Source: Phaeosaccion multiseriatum (Eukaryota; Ochrophyta, other classes). From it: a stretch of DNA of 64,000 nucleotides. The notes under the pieces were generated by a model that made no database searches, was not told the origin of the DNA, and saw only the letters and a list, made by a program, of their open reading frames with translations. A program made the position numbers and the translations under genes. Location of the stretch: assembly GCA_965112735.1 (NCBI GenBank), contig OZ218965.1:62001-126000 (forward strand). The letters run 5' to 3'. Below, one piece after another: positions 24,836 to 35,867 of this stretch. Each line of letters starts with the position of its first letter. The stretch's first letter is position 1.

Positions 24836-26438
24836 ACGTTTCTACTCTCCCTCCCCAGGCAAGTTGGCGTACCTGGACTTCGGTCTTGTGAGTGACGTGC
24901 CCCCCTCTGTGATGGACACCATCATCTGCGCCACCGTGCACCTCATCAACAGAGACTATGATGCTCTCGCAGAGGACTTCACAGGTGAGTGACTGGGTAG
25001 GTCGTAAGTCAATGGGTAGCTGGCTAACAAGTCATGAGTGGGTGAGAAGCTTCCTTGGCCTAGGCTACAATGTAATCGCATTGGTCCTTTCCTTCCCATA
25101 TGCCAGCCTATGTGCCTCCCATACCCCGTACGCCTGTCCATACCCTCATGTCCGTCTCCCTTCCTCCTGCCCGCCCGACCCCTTGTGCCCCGTCCAGGCC
25201 TGTCTCTCATGTCGACCAACGACCTCACCAACGACTTCGAAGAGTTCTCCGCCGCCCTCGAGGATACTTTCGACCCCCTCATGGCGGACTATAGGGACCA
25301 GCTAGACAAGCTCAGCGGCCGGGGGGGCAGCAGGGGGGGCAGCAGGAGCAAGGGCAGCAGGAGCAAGGACAAGGCCAAAGATAAGGCCAGAGGGGCGGAG
25401 GGGGTGGAGGGGGGCGGTGAGAGGATGCCGAGGATGGCCTTTGCGAGTCTGGTGGACAAGACCTTCTCCTTGGCGCAGGTGGGAGGATGGCAGTGGACGG
25501 GAGGGAGGGGGGGGGGGACTGCCACTCACTCGACGTTCCGTTCGTGTCAGTCACATGCTCTTCTCTGCTTGTTGCCTCACCGGTGCGCTCCCCCCGCCCC
25601 TCCCTCCACTGCCATCCCTCTCCCTCCCCTCAGACGTTTAACTTCGTGGTGCCTCCCTACTTCCTTGCCAACGTGCGTGCCCTTGGCGAGCTGGAGGGCC
25701 TCGCAATGACCGCAGACCCCAACTTCAATCTCATCAGCGTTGTGTATCCGTATGTCGCCAAGCGCCTGCTCACAGGTACGGATACTGCTATGATACAGCA
25801 GTTGGTGACAGACTCTCAACGGCATGATGCGCGGTCTTCTCACCTCCTCTCCTCTATCCTCCCCTCCTCTCTCCTTCCCTTTCCTTCCCTTCCCTTCCTT
25901 CCCCTCCTCTTTCCTTCCCTTCCTCTCTCCTCCCCTCCCCTCCCCTCCTCTCTCCTTCCCTTCCCTTCCCTTCCCTTCCCTCCTCTCCCCTCCCCTCCCC
26001 TCCTCTCTTCTTCCCTTCCTCTCCCCTTCCCTCCCCTCCCCTCCCCTCCTCTCTCTCCTTCCCTTCCCTCTCCTCCCCTCCCCTCCTCTCTCCTTCCCTT
26101 CGTCGTCCCTTCCCTCCCCTCCCCTCCCCTCCTCTCTCCTTCCCTTCCCTCCTCTCCCCTTCCCTTCCCTCCTCTTTCCTTCCTTTCCTCTCCTCTCCCC
26201 TTCCCTCCCCTCCCCTCCCCTCCTCTCTCCTTCCCTTCCCTTCTCTTCCCTCCCCACCCCACCCCACCAGACCCGTCTCCTCGCCTCCGTAAGGCCCTCA
26301 AGGCGTTCGTGATGGACTCCGACGGAAACCCTCGCTGGAGCGTCATCGACACACTGCTCATGGACGTGTATCGCTACAACGACTACAGCAGCAGGCAGCA
26401 GCTTGGCCCCAGGCGCACAGCCAGGAGCATGAAGCTGG

Positions 26439-26469
<31 letters not shown>

Positions 26470-27168
26470 CGGCGGCTTATCCTCCTCCTCATCCTCCTCA
26501 TCCCCTCCTCCCCTTCGAGGGGCCGTTCCCAAATCGCTGGGGTCCGATGGCGGTGTAACCACCCCGGAGCCGTGGGCAAGGGGACTGAGGACCAGGCTGG
26601 CAGGGGCAGGCTCGGTTCAGACCTCTGCTCAAGGAGTGGCGGGGGTGACGGTTACAGCCCTGGGGGGGAAGACAAAGACGCTTGACAAGACCAAGAGTAA
26701 AGTGTGGGGAGGCGCCTTCAAGGCCAAGGCTAAGGGGGGTCTTAGGGACGGACTTACGGAGCTCAAGTCCTTGAACCCCGGGGGCCGCCTGTCACTGTTG
26801 AACAGCAAGTTTCCTGGGGGGCAGTTCCCCAGTGGGCGGCTGTCGTTGCGCTCTGTGTCTGCGTCCCTGATGCGGCGTAATGTGGCCTTGGAGCTCTCCT
26901 TCGACTTTATGATGAGCGAAGAGGGGTGAGTCAGCAGGGATGATGGGCATGGCGAGCGTGGATGGCAGTGGATGTGGGGGCGACCTTGTCTCTCTTGACG
27001 ATGCGATGCCTGCTGTGCTGTGTCTGTCCTCTCCTCTGCCTGTCTTTCCTTGTCGAGAAGCGTGTATCGGGCTATCGCCCTACCCCACCCTACCTTTGTC
27101 TAATTCTCTCGGAACCTCCCTTGCGCAACCCGTGTGTGTGTGTGGTGCATGTGTGTGTGCGCGTGTGC

Positions 27169-27203
<35 letters not shown>

Positions 27204-28174
27204 CGATCTATCCGTCTATCCGTTTCTCCGTCTGTGTAGGGCCTTTCTGCGCGACCTGATGGTGTTCCAACTGGAGAGGGGCCTCTCTCTGACGTTTGAC
27301 CGCTCGCTGGACGCGCTGGAGACAAGGCTGCTGCCCACCAACTTCGGCTTGCCCACACAGGTCAGTCAGTCAGTCAGTGTCAGGCTGGTGCACATGGGCG
27401 GGGGGGGGGGAGGCGCCATGCTCCCTTCCTCTTCTCTCCCCTCCCTCCCTGTCCCCCTCCCCTTGCCCTCTCTCTCTGCCTCTCTCTCTCTTTCTCTCCC
27501 TTTCTCACTCGCTCACTCCCTTCCTTCCCTTCCTCCCACCCCCCCCCCCTGATGCCCCTTCAGGAGGAGGTGGACATGTGTGAGCTAACTCGTTGCCAGA
27601 GCACCACCCCGGCGGGCAGGGAATCCGAGAGGCGCCTCCGCAGGCTGCTCTTCAAGTGAGTCACCCCCCACTCCACCCACAGTCCAGCCACAGTCCAGCC
27701 ACAGTCCAGCCACAGTCCAGCCACAGTCCACCCACAGTCCACCCACAGTCCACCCTCAGTCCAGCACCGTTCACTGTCTCACCCTCACCCTCACTCCACG
27801 CCCCGCCTTGATTGAGACTGACCACAGCCTCCCCCCCGCCATCCACTGCCATCCCCCGCCTTGATTGAGACTGACCATACCCTCCCCCCCGCCATCCACT
27901 GCCATCCCCCTCCTCCCCTCTTAGACCACAGCGTATTCTGCGGCAACCGGCGCTGGCCTTCCGCGTGCTGCCGCTGATGACTTCCATGCTCTCCCGCGTG
28001 CTGGCGAAGGTCAGCAAGCACGTGTTCCAGCGGCTTGTGGGAGATGCGCAGGTACCGCTCAAGACGTGGAGGAGGAGGAGGAGGATGAGGAAGAGCAAGG
28101 AGCAGGAGAGGAAGAGCGCCGAGGAGCAGAGGAGGTTGGAGCCGCTGGTGGGGGGGGTGTTGGGGGTGTCGTGA
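17867..28174 (+). CDS. ABC1/ADCK/UbiB atypical protein kinase, very large
   Basis: Twenty-two exons: 17867-18284, 18668-19611, 20175-20609, 21030-21149, 21277-21357, 21490-21549, 21898-22029, 22174-22248, 22424-22546, 22840-22875, 23251-23342, 23477-23570, 23817-23939, 24147-24197, 24448-24538, 24859-24984, 25198-25478, 25634-25775, 26271-26925, 27240-27360, 27564-27655 and 27925-28174. All phases fit, giving 1513 residues. Kinase core: AAASLGQVYKAEV (Ala-rich loop, about 788-800), KVQRPDIPAKI, EEINYETE, HSDPHGGN (945-952) and DFG (965-967). The family's KxGQ motif reads KLAQ (about 730-733). ABC1 proteins usually have about 500-750 residues; here some 600 precede the core and the C-terminal part is long and Ser/Lys-rich. 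The family regulates quinone and plastid lipid metabolism. The hydrophobic, then basic N-terminus suggests an organelle, undecided. Intron 11 uses a GC donor. Confidence 0.95.
19758..19806. repeat. GT microsatellite in ABC1K intron 2
   Basis: About 20 GT units, followed by GC alternation and then CT-rich tracts up to about 19990, lie in the intron after exon 2. Confidence 0.9.
22876..23095. repeat. CAGT/CAAT repeats in ABC1K intron 10
   Basis: Repeated TCAGTCAATCAGTCAG units with longer-period GTACTGGTGTCAG spacers fill the intron after the 36-base exon 10. The same tetranucleotide forms long arrays at 29.5-29.9 kb and 58.36-58.43 kb. Confidence 0.88.
25776..26270 (+). repeat. Polypyrimidine intron 18 of the ABC1K gene
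   Basis: From about 25850 to 26262 the plus strand is nearly pure C and T (CCCCTCCTCTCTCCTTCCC-type units). The interval has a GT donor (CACAG|GTACGG) and a CACCAG acceptor, and its length (495) is a multiple of three with no stop in the gene's frame. Confidence 0.9.
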
Positions 28175-28650
28175 GTGACGAGAGAGAGGGAGGGGGTAGG
28201 CTGGAGTGGATGGCAGTAGATGGCAATAGATGGGGAGGGGCAGAGAGGTCTCTCTCTCTCTCCCTCTCTCACACACATTGCTGACGCACTCGCCACTTAC
28301 TGACTTACTGGCTATATAAAGACGATGGTAGGGGGACACGGCACCAAAGGGTACCGAAGGGGGGGTTGACTTAGAGGAGTCAACCGAAGAATTAGGGGGG
28401 GGTAGAATGTAGAATAGACGGGGGGGGGGGTGTGGGGTGAATGATAGAGATGGGTGGGTGGGTGGAAGACACCATTTTAGTTTTAATGAAGAGGACAAGC
28501 GCTTGGAGTTTTTCACCGAGACCTCGTCGACCAAGGCGAGGGATGGCAGATGGATGGCAGTGGATGGGGCGCACCCAGCGAAGGGGTTAGGGTCCTCGGG
28601 CAGGGGGCGGCGGGGGGAGCGCTGCAGAGCTGCAGAGGTGTCGGTCGTCC
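28175..28650. other. 3' flank of the ABC1K gene
   Basis: Non-coding sequence with G runs, a TC run and scattered copies of the ATGGCAGTGG motif (28205-28232, 28540-28566). No gene signature is seen. Confidence 0.6.
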
Positions 28651-29085
28651 TGTCTCGGTATCGATATCTGCACAGGCTGTCTGTCTCGGTATCGATATCT
28701 GCACAGGCTGTCTGTCTCGGTATCGATATCTGCACAGGCTGTCTGTCTCGGTATCGATATCTGCACAGGCTGTCTGTCTCGGTATCGATATCTGCACAGG
28801 CTGTCTGTCTCGGTATCGATATCTAGTACACAGGGCTGTCTGTCTCGATATCGATATCTGCACAGGCTGTCTGTCTCGGTATCGATATCTGCACAGGCTG
28901 TCTGTCTCGGTATCGATATCTGCACAGGCTGTCTGTCTCGGTATCGATATCTGCACAGGCTGTCTGTCTCGGTATCGATATCTGCACAGGCTGTCTGTCT
29001 CGGTATCGATACCTGCACAGGCTGTCTGTCTCGGTATCGATACCTGCACACAGGCCGTCTATCTCGGTATCGATATCTGCACAGG
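28651..29085. repeat. 31-bp minisatellite, about 14 copies
   Basis: Highly uniform 31-base units, each with the 8-base palindrome TATCGATA followed by TCTGCACAGGCTGTCTGTC, run in tandem. One unit near 28830 carries an insertion-like variant (CTAGTACACAGG), and the last units have TACCTG in place of TATCTG. Because 31 is not a multiple of three, the open frames across it rotate through three peptides and are not taken as coding. Copies are contiguous with no spacers, so this is not a CRISPR array. Confidence 0.95.
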
Positions 29086-29368
29086 CATATCGGGGTTGTG
29101 TTGGCGGTGTGGCATGGGGGCTCACAGTGTTGAGTGACACGTCAATCGAGGCTGTGTCATACGAGGGAGATATTTGGAGGGGATGAGCCCGGCCAAGCTC
29201 ACGACATTCATTGCGGAAGGCGACAAAACGACAAAATATGTCCAGGAGCAGCATGTCAGGCCCGGTGGTGTCGTGCTTCTGTGATGAAGGATGAACAAGA
29301 GAGGAAGATTAGATTCGAAGAATTTCACATCACGCACACGACCACTGCAGTAGTGTTGATGATTGCCA

Positions 29369-29570
29369 GCCTAATGAAGAGCAGGAGGATGTCAGTGTAG
29401 TTAGCGCCCAGCGCTGACCTTGTTGGAAGCCTCAGCTGGAATGCTAGTCAGTCAGTCAGTCAGTCAGTCAGTCAGTCAGTCAGTCAGTAGCCTAATGAAG
29501 AGCAGGAGGATGTCAGTATAGTTAGCGCCCAGCGCTGACCTTGTTGGAAGCCTCAGCTGGAATGCTAGTC
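29369..29570. repeat. Direct duplication of about 81 bp split by CAGT repeats
   Basis: The segment 29369-29450 (starting GCCTAATGAAGAGCAGGAGG) recurs at 29489-29570 with one seen difference (GTGTAG versus GTATAG). Each copy ends in AATGCTAGTC and runs directly into a tetranucleotide array. Confidence 0.93.
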
Positions 29571-29581
29571 CGTCCGTCCGT

Positions 29582-29638
<57 letters not shown>

Positions 29639-29887
29639 AGTCAGTCAGTCAGTCAGTCAGTCAGTCAGTCAGTCAGTCAGTCAGTCAGTCAGTCAGTCAG
29701 TCAGTCAGTCAGTCAGTCAGTCAGTCAGTCAGTCAGTCAGTCAGTCAGTCAGTCAGTCAGTCAGTCAGTCAGTCAGTCAGTGAGTCAGTCAGTCAGTCAG
29801 TCAGTCAGTCAGTCAGTCAGTCAGTCAGTCAGTCAGTCAGTCAGTCAGTCAGTCAGTCAGTCAGTCAGTCAGTCAGTCAGTCAGTCA
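29571..29887. repeat. Long CAGT tetranucleotide array
   Basis: After five CCGT units, about 75 CAGT units follow with very few changes (a CCGT near 29630 and a GAGT near 29782). It is the longest pure microsatellite in the window. Confidence 0.97.
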
Positions 29888-30450
29888 GCGATGCAGCAAG
29901 GAGAGGAGAGGAAAGCGTGCCGTGCTTGGCAGCTGACCAAGCGCCGCTGGCACCACCGCTGGCACCACCCAAGGGTACTGGAAGGAAACAACATCATTTC
30001 TTTTTCTCATTTGAAATTTAATTAATATTAATATTCTAATGAAGTACCCTTCCACAAGGGGAATTGTAGACAACAAGAGAGAGAAAGAAAAAAGAAAAGA
30101 AATTATACGTCGTCCTTTCAAGAATTTTTGCTCCTTTGATGGAATCATCCGCTCCTTCCTCTAAAACGTATGTAGCTGTACACTGTACACAACCACCCTT
30201 GCGTATATAAGCTGCTAAAGGTAAGATATAATCTTCAGTAAGGTCTAGTGATATGTGCAAAACAAAGATATCAAACAAAACCCTTCATACACTCCTTCAC
30301 CCAGTCACTTGGTCGTCGAAGGTTGAGGTCAGGTGAGGTCAGCCCACGTCAAGTCAAGTCAAGTCAAGCCATCACAACATGCGCCTCTCGCTCACTCCAC
30401 ACTTTCGCAGGGCCGTCGGATAGCTATCACCTCACTCCTCCCCTCAACGC
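29888..30450. other. AT-rich island of unknown origin
   Basis: From about 29990 to 30290 the base composition turns strongly AT-rich (for example AATTTAATTAATATTAATAT), unlike the flanks. On the minus strand an open frame near 30278-30036 encodes a non-repetitive peptide including LTEDYILPLAAYIRKGGC and EEGADDSIKGAKILE. I do not recognise it and see no good start codon. It could be a fragment of an organellar, mobile or lost gene. The rest is the 3' flank of the Cys-rich gene that ends at 30451. Confidence 0.4.
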
Positions 30451-33400
30451 CTATGTGCTGCAGTCGTCGAACATGCCGAAGCCACAGTACCTACAGGGCG
30501 CGTTCTCGATGCACCCGACAGGGCCCGGGCAAGTGGCGGTTTCACACGTCTGCCCTCCGACGCCACAGGCTGCGATGCCGGCACACAAGTCGTCGGCCGG
30601 TGGTGTGGGACAGGCATCGTAGGTACCGAACCCGCAGTACATGCAGCTGGTCTCCGCGACACAGCCGCTCATGCCCAGGCAGCCACCAGGGACGAAGGTG
30701 CATGTCTGCTCGCCCACACCGCAGGCGGCCACTCCCTCGCACACGCCACCGCCAGTGCTGCAGCTGCCGTCGGTCCACGAGCATGCGAAGGAGGAGTCGG
30801 TCCAGCAGTTGCACGAATCAGCGTCGGTGTAGGCGCCACAGCTGTCTGCCCATCCCAGGGCGGGACAGTCCACCCCCGTGGGGGTGCTCACAGGCGGAGG
30901 GGTGGGAGTTGATGTGGGGGGAGGTGTGGGAGTGGGTGTAGGGAGAGAGGTTTCGGGGGCGTAGATGGCGTCTGTGCACAGCTCAAATGGCAGGATGGGG
31001 TCAGGGTAGTTCGCCGTGGACGCCGGCAGAGGAGACTGCAACAGCAGGAACGACGGAAGGGCAGGAAGGGGTAGGGCAGCAGCCAAGGGGAGGGTTGGCT
31101 GGGGTGAGATCGACTGTGTACGAGGGGGAAGCAGCAGCAGAAGCAGCAGAAGCAGCAGTAGCAGCAGCGAAGCTTCGAAAGGGCACACACACACGCGTGA
31201 TGGGACCCCGAGTCTGAGGTGAGAGGAAGGGGAGAGGAGTGAGCAAACTCAAACTCACGTTGGGCCCGAGCTCCACGCATGATCCAAACGAGGACTGCTG
31301 ACCAGTGCCTATTTGGTTGCCCGAGCTGATGCCAATGTCGTAGAAGGCCGCTCGGCCCCCCACATTCCATGTGCCTGAGTGAAGAGAAGAACAGCATAAG
31401 GGGGGGGGGGAGATGAAACCGAAGAGGAAAGGGAAGATTACCAACCCGCTGCTGGCTCAGAAAAACACCCCTGGGATGCCCTTCTCTGCCTCTTCCAGGG
31501 CAACAAGGGCAAGGAGAAGGCAGGCAGGCGGCGAGACAAGCTGGTAGCGCCCTCCCCACAAAACTATAGGTAGCTTAATACGTAGGCACATGTAAGAGGG
31601 CGTGCTTCTTTCCTTCTCACCTTCGAAAGCCCACAGAGCCGTGTCCGAGATTCCGATGAACACCGCTTCGGAGAAGAGGTTGAGCGTTGAGCATCCAGTC
31701 CTCGCTGTCACGCGGGCCCCGTTCTCCTGTAGGGGGAGGGCACGAGGGCAAAAGCCACAGAGAGAGAGAGAGAAGCAGTGGGGTCAGCCTCGGAGCTTTC
31801 TTTGGGTGGCTGAGACTTGCTTGCCCTCGAAGGGAGTTATAGCTATGTCTGTCCGTTACACATCACGAATGCCTTTTCCACCCGTCAGTCCCTTCACTCT
31901 CTCCCCGCCTCTCCCCGCCTCTCCCTCACTCACCCAGTCAAGGAAGAAGGCCGGCACTAGGAAGGTAGCAGCGGCTCCATTGCCGTTGAGGCTCAGGGCT
32001 GTTCCGGTTCCGTCGCCCTGGAAAGTGATGGTGGTGGAAGAGAAATCACCGCGAGCCTCGAGAGAGGCTCCTCCGTTGGCTCCGTTGCATCCTATGCCGC
32101 TTCCGATGGCGAAGGAAACGCCGTCAAACACCACGTCGAAGAGGCCTGACCCCCCGCCGCTGAAGTCAACGAGGTTGATCTGTTTGGGGGGGTGCGGGTT
32201 GGAGGCAAGTAGGGGAGGGAGGGAGCCGTACGTGAGACAAGCAAGACAGGTTCCTTTCTTTCTCCATTCGTCAGAGACGCGTGGGGGGTGGTGATGTACT
32301 GAGCTTTGGTCTGTTGAGGTGAGTTGAAGCAAGTGTGCGTGTGTGTGTATGTGTATGTGATACTTACAATGAGGGTTTCGCCCTCTTCGGCGACGGTTAC
32401 GAGCTGGCTGGTGCCGTCGCCGCAGATGAGGTCGGGTGCAGCAGTCCAGGTGGTGGTCAGCGTGTCGGCATCGAACTCCTCTGCGGTACAGGGAGGGGAG
32501 CGGGTGCACGCAACAGAGGTCGAATGCTTCGTATCAGCATTGGGACGATGAAGAGGGGGGTGCAAAAGTGAAGGAAAGCAATCCATCCCACCACCACCCC
32601 CCCGAGTAACTTCGCCTCACTCCTCTCTCTACGCGCAAGCCTCACTCCTCGATCACTCACTTCTCATTCCCTCGCAGGCCCTAGGAAGCTCCACCCCGTT
32701 GTATCGAAGGGAGTCTCCGTAAATGGCATCCGTGCACAGCTCGAAGGGCAGGATGGGGTTAGTGTAGGACGCGGTGGATGACGGCGTAGGCACCTGCAAA
32801 TCGGAGGAGACAGAAGGGCAGGGTAGGGGGGCAAGGCCTAGGGGTGAGATCAATATTGCACTCCACAAGAGGGTGTAGGAGTGCAAGCCAGAGCTGCAGC
32901 AGTGGGGACGCGGAGGGCGAATAAACGGAAAGCAGCAGCACCAGCAGCACAACACACAACAAAAGACATACACGCACGGTGGGGGACCTCGAGTCGAGAA
33001 GAAAGAGAGGGGAGAGGCAGGCAGGGGAGTAAAAGAAGATAAATACGGGAGCAATGGCACAGCCACAGCCACACTTACACCGGGGCCGAGCTCCACGCAT
33101 GTTCCAAACCGAGACTGCTGCCCGGTGCCTATCTGATTGGCCGGTCTGCCGACATCGTGGAAGGCAGCTCGGCCTCGCACTTGCCAGGTGGCTGGGGAAG
33201 GGGAGGGGGTAGAGGTAGAGTTTGCATTTGCTTCGAACGTGAGCAAGCAACGACAAAAAACAACAATTCATTGGCCCAGCCAGCCACCCCACCCGCAAGG
33301 CCATACACACACAGAGCCCACTTGTTGTTCCGCCTTCCTCAAAACCACATACACACAGTCCCAGTTCTCTGCTGCTCACTTTCAAAAGCAAACAGTCCCG

Positions 33401-34462
33401 TGCCCGTGATTCCGGTGAAGATGGCATCGGACGCGAAGGTGAGCCTGGTGGGGCATGAGGACTGAGCCTGCGCATTGGCTCCATTTCGCTGCAAAGAGAA
33501 GAGCGGACGGTGCCCACAAAGCAAAGCGGGCAGGCACGATAGGACGGGCAGACAAGGCAAGAAAGAAGGCAGACAAGCAGGTGGTGAGATAGGAAGGAAG
33601 CAGACAAAGCAAGGAAGCTGACAAGCAGGTGGTGAGGTAGGAAGGAAGCAGACAAGCGGTGCGTTGGCCAGCAAAGGACTGCTGGGGCTTTGCTGTTGTT
33701 GCTTAGACAACTCACCCAGTCGTTGAAAAAAGCCGGCACCCTGATGTCCACGTCGGCACCGTTGCCTCTGAGAGTCAGTGCTGTTCCACTCCCACTGCCG
33801 TTGAACGTGACCGACCCCTCCGCCGCATCACCGTTGATGTCCAAGGAGGCTCCCCCGGAGCAGGAGGATGTAGCGTAGCTGCCGACAGAGAAGGTTACGC
33901 CATCGAAGACGACGTCGTAGGTGCCAACATCGATCTGTGGTTGTTTGGTTGGGGAAGGGTGGGGGGGAGGGGTACGAGACGGGTCGAGCATCAGAGCCCG
34001 AGACGTCAGGCAATGAAAGTCTTTCTTCATCCCTCCAGGCCTACTTACAATCAAGGATTGGCCCTCGTCCGTGACGGAGACGGCCTCGCCGCTGCCACAG
34101 GTGAGGGATGAGGAAGCGGTCCAGGTGGTGGTGTCGCTGTCCGCATCGTATGATGCTGTCATGGAGGGGGTGGAAGAGGTGTGTGTGGTCAGAGGACGAA
34201 GTTAAATAAAAGACCAGGTTGCTGCCTCTATATGCAGCGAGCGAGAAGCCATGAAGGGAATAAAAGGCCGAAGGCTGAGCCTGTGCAGGTTCAGACCCAA
34301 AAGCAAAATTCCAAAGTGGATCCTGCTGTTCTCTTCCTTTCTCGAAGGGAACTCACTCGTGAAGCCCGCGCAATTTGTGGGAAGTGGTATTTCCGCTGCC
34401 AATGACCTCGCTGTAGCACTTCCGAGGAGCAGCACGCTCACAAGCCCAACTCGCGGCCCCAT
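30451..34462 (-). CDS. Secreted Cys-rich protein with duplicated five-exon module
   Basis: Eleven exons: 34462-34357, 34155-34049, 33934-33716, 33488-33380, 33191-33079, 32793-32661, 32480-32368, 32179-31934, 31726-31621, 31374-31259 and 31035-30451; 650 residues. Exon 1 is a signal peptide (MGPRVGLVSVLLLGSATARS). Exons 2-6 and 7-11 encode two copies of one module of about 220 residues with identical intron phases. Paired motifs are DADSDTTTWTASSSLTCG / DADTLTTTWTAAPDLICG, YDVVFDGVTFSVGS / FDVVFDGVSFAIGS, IGTGQQSRFGTCVELGP / IGTGQQSSFGSCVELGP and NPILPFELCTDAIY / DPILPFELCTDAIY. A Pro/Thr linker follows (PTPTPTPPPTSTPTPPP), then a Cys-rich tail holding two repeats of the kind CGVGEQTC...CMYCGFGTYDAC, similar in spacing to PSI-type domains. 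No membrane anchor is seen at the C-terminus. The function is unknown; export to the cell surface or wall is inferred. Confidence 0.83.
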
Positions 34463-34984
34463 CCCTTTCACCTTTTACTGTTCTTTTGCGGTGGGCTGGC
34501 GTTCTCTTGACCGCTCGCAAAAGGGGTTGTGATTGATGTGTCTGCCTTGCGTCGGCCTCGCGAGAACAACGAGAGTTCAGCGCACCAGCAGTTCAGTGGC
34601 GGTAGCGAAATTTGCGGAGGACCAGCTTTAGCTAACTCCAAATCTTTAATTTTATTCCGTGGAAGTGGTGTGTTAAGTGCCATCTATGATTTTCTAAAAG
34701 TAAAGTATCCCTCTGACTCCCCACAATTAAAAAGGAATAGTATACTAGCGATATTCATTAGAGACTTACGTCACGAACTCACCAACTCCTCCGCCTTGCT
34801 CTCATCCATCCCCTCCCACCACTTCCATCTTTCTTCTCCCTTCCCCCCCATAGCTACCCCCCTCCCTGCCTCCTCCCCCTCCTGTCCCACCCTTCTCCCT
34901 CAATGCTCAATGCTCAATCCACTGTCGCACCCCGCGCCCCCCCCACAGCTACACGCAACATACACAGGGAGACTTCGAGTGGAT
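34463..34984. other. Spacer with an AT-richer, non-repetitive open frame
   Basis: Upstream of the secreted-protein gene, the plus strand at about 34560-34790 holds a non-repetitive open segment (including FRGSGVLSAIYDFLKVKYP and RNSILAIFIRDLRHELTN) that is less GC-rich than its surroundings. It matches no family I know and may be a gene relic. The segment 34800-34950 is pyrimidine-rich and resembles an intron end. Confidence 0.35.
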
Positions 34985-35867
34985 GTCGTAGCTACAAAGA
35001 GCGACTTCGGAAAGGAAGTTGATGTGTGCCGAGCGAGCAGCGCTCCCCTCGGACTCCCAAGCAAGGCATGATTAAGCGGGGGGACAAGGTGGCCATCATG
35101 CCTAGCTACAACCGGGTGGAGTGGGGCATCCTGGCCTGCGCTACCTACAGCTTGAGGGCTGCTTTCATTCCCCCCTTCCCAGTACAAAAAGAAGTAGGCT
35201 TGTGCCAAGCAAGGCTCTCTTTGTGCCGTGGTCTCGGAGAACATTTACCATCAGACGTTTCACTTCCTGGGGGTGTAGGGCAAGCTGGAGAGTGTGTGGT
35301 GCCTCGACACGAGCCCGACAGGTGAGGAAAGGGGATGAGTGAGTGACGGAGGGAGGGAGGGAGGGGTCTGAGGAAGGGGAGCGACGAGCGAGGAGGGGGG
35401 TGAGTGAGGGAAGGAGGGAGGGAGGAAGAGAGGGAGTGGAGAGAGTGGGTGGTGGGTGGAGGGGAGAGAGTGGGTGGGTGGGTGGAGTGAGTGCGTGAGT
35501 GGGTGAGTGAGTGGTGTGGCTAGCTGGCTGGGTGGAGGTGAGGTGAGTGAGTGATTGGGGGAATGGAGCGGGTGGGTGGGTAAGTGAGTGAGTGAGTGGG
35601 TGGGTGGAGTGGGCAAGTTCGATTCGCGCCACAGGATCCCTCCTTCCTTCCCTCTTGCCTTCTCTCTGACCTTCCTCCTGTCCTTTCCCCTTTCTCCTCC
35701 CTCCCCACCCCCCCGCCTTGAAGCCCCATGCATGCATTGTCAAGCAGTGTCAAGCAGTGTCAAGCAGCTCATGCCCACGACTGCTGCCGAGCAGGACCCG
35801 TCCCTCCCTTTCTGCCCCACCCGGAAGTCATCGCCACCCTCATCTACTACACCTCAGGCATCACAAG
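34985..35867 (+). pseudogene. Decayed acyl-CoA synthetase (AMP-binding) fragment
   Basis: Pieces of a long-chain acyl-CoA synthetase appear in order but in different frames: KSDFGKEVDVCRASSAPLGL (to about 35063), then KRGDKVAIMPSYNRVEWGIL followed by YSLRAAFIP (35068-35175), then VVSENIYHQTFHFLG ending at an in-frame TAG, and KLESVWCLDTSPTG up to a donor at 35322. After a repeat-filled interval, EVIATLIYYTSGIT (about 35822-35865) resembles the AMP-binding P-loop (TSGTTG in active enzymes), here TSGITR. At least two frameshifts and one stop, and the lack of any later adenylation motifs, argue for a relic. The enzyme family activates fatty acids with ATP and CoA. A badly fragmented but functional gene is unlikely. 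Confidence 0.5.
35330..35640. repeat. GAGT/GGGT-rich tract
   Basis: Purine-rich GTGAGTGGGTGG-type repeats lie between the two recognisable parts of the acyl-CoA synthetase relic, in the position of an intron. A TTCGATTC near 35617 is not part of a tRNA. Confidence 0.8.

Noticed and set aside
28651-29085. Direct repeats resembling a CRISPR array
   Set aside because: The 31-base units are contiguous without unique spacers, and the genome is eukaryotic.
29150-29285. Short plus-strand frame MSPAKLTTFIAEGDKTTKYV
   Set aside because: It has only about 34 codons, no homology that I recognise and no splice context; it could be chance.
35600-35640. tRNA-like B-box (GTTCGATTC)
   Set aside because: No acceptor stem, D-arm or anticodon arm can be formed upstream; the flank is GAGT repeat.
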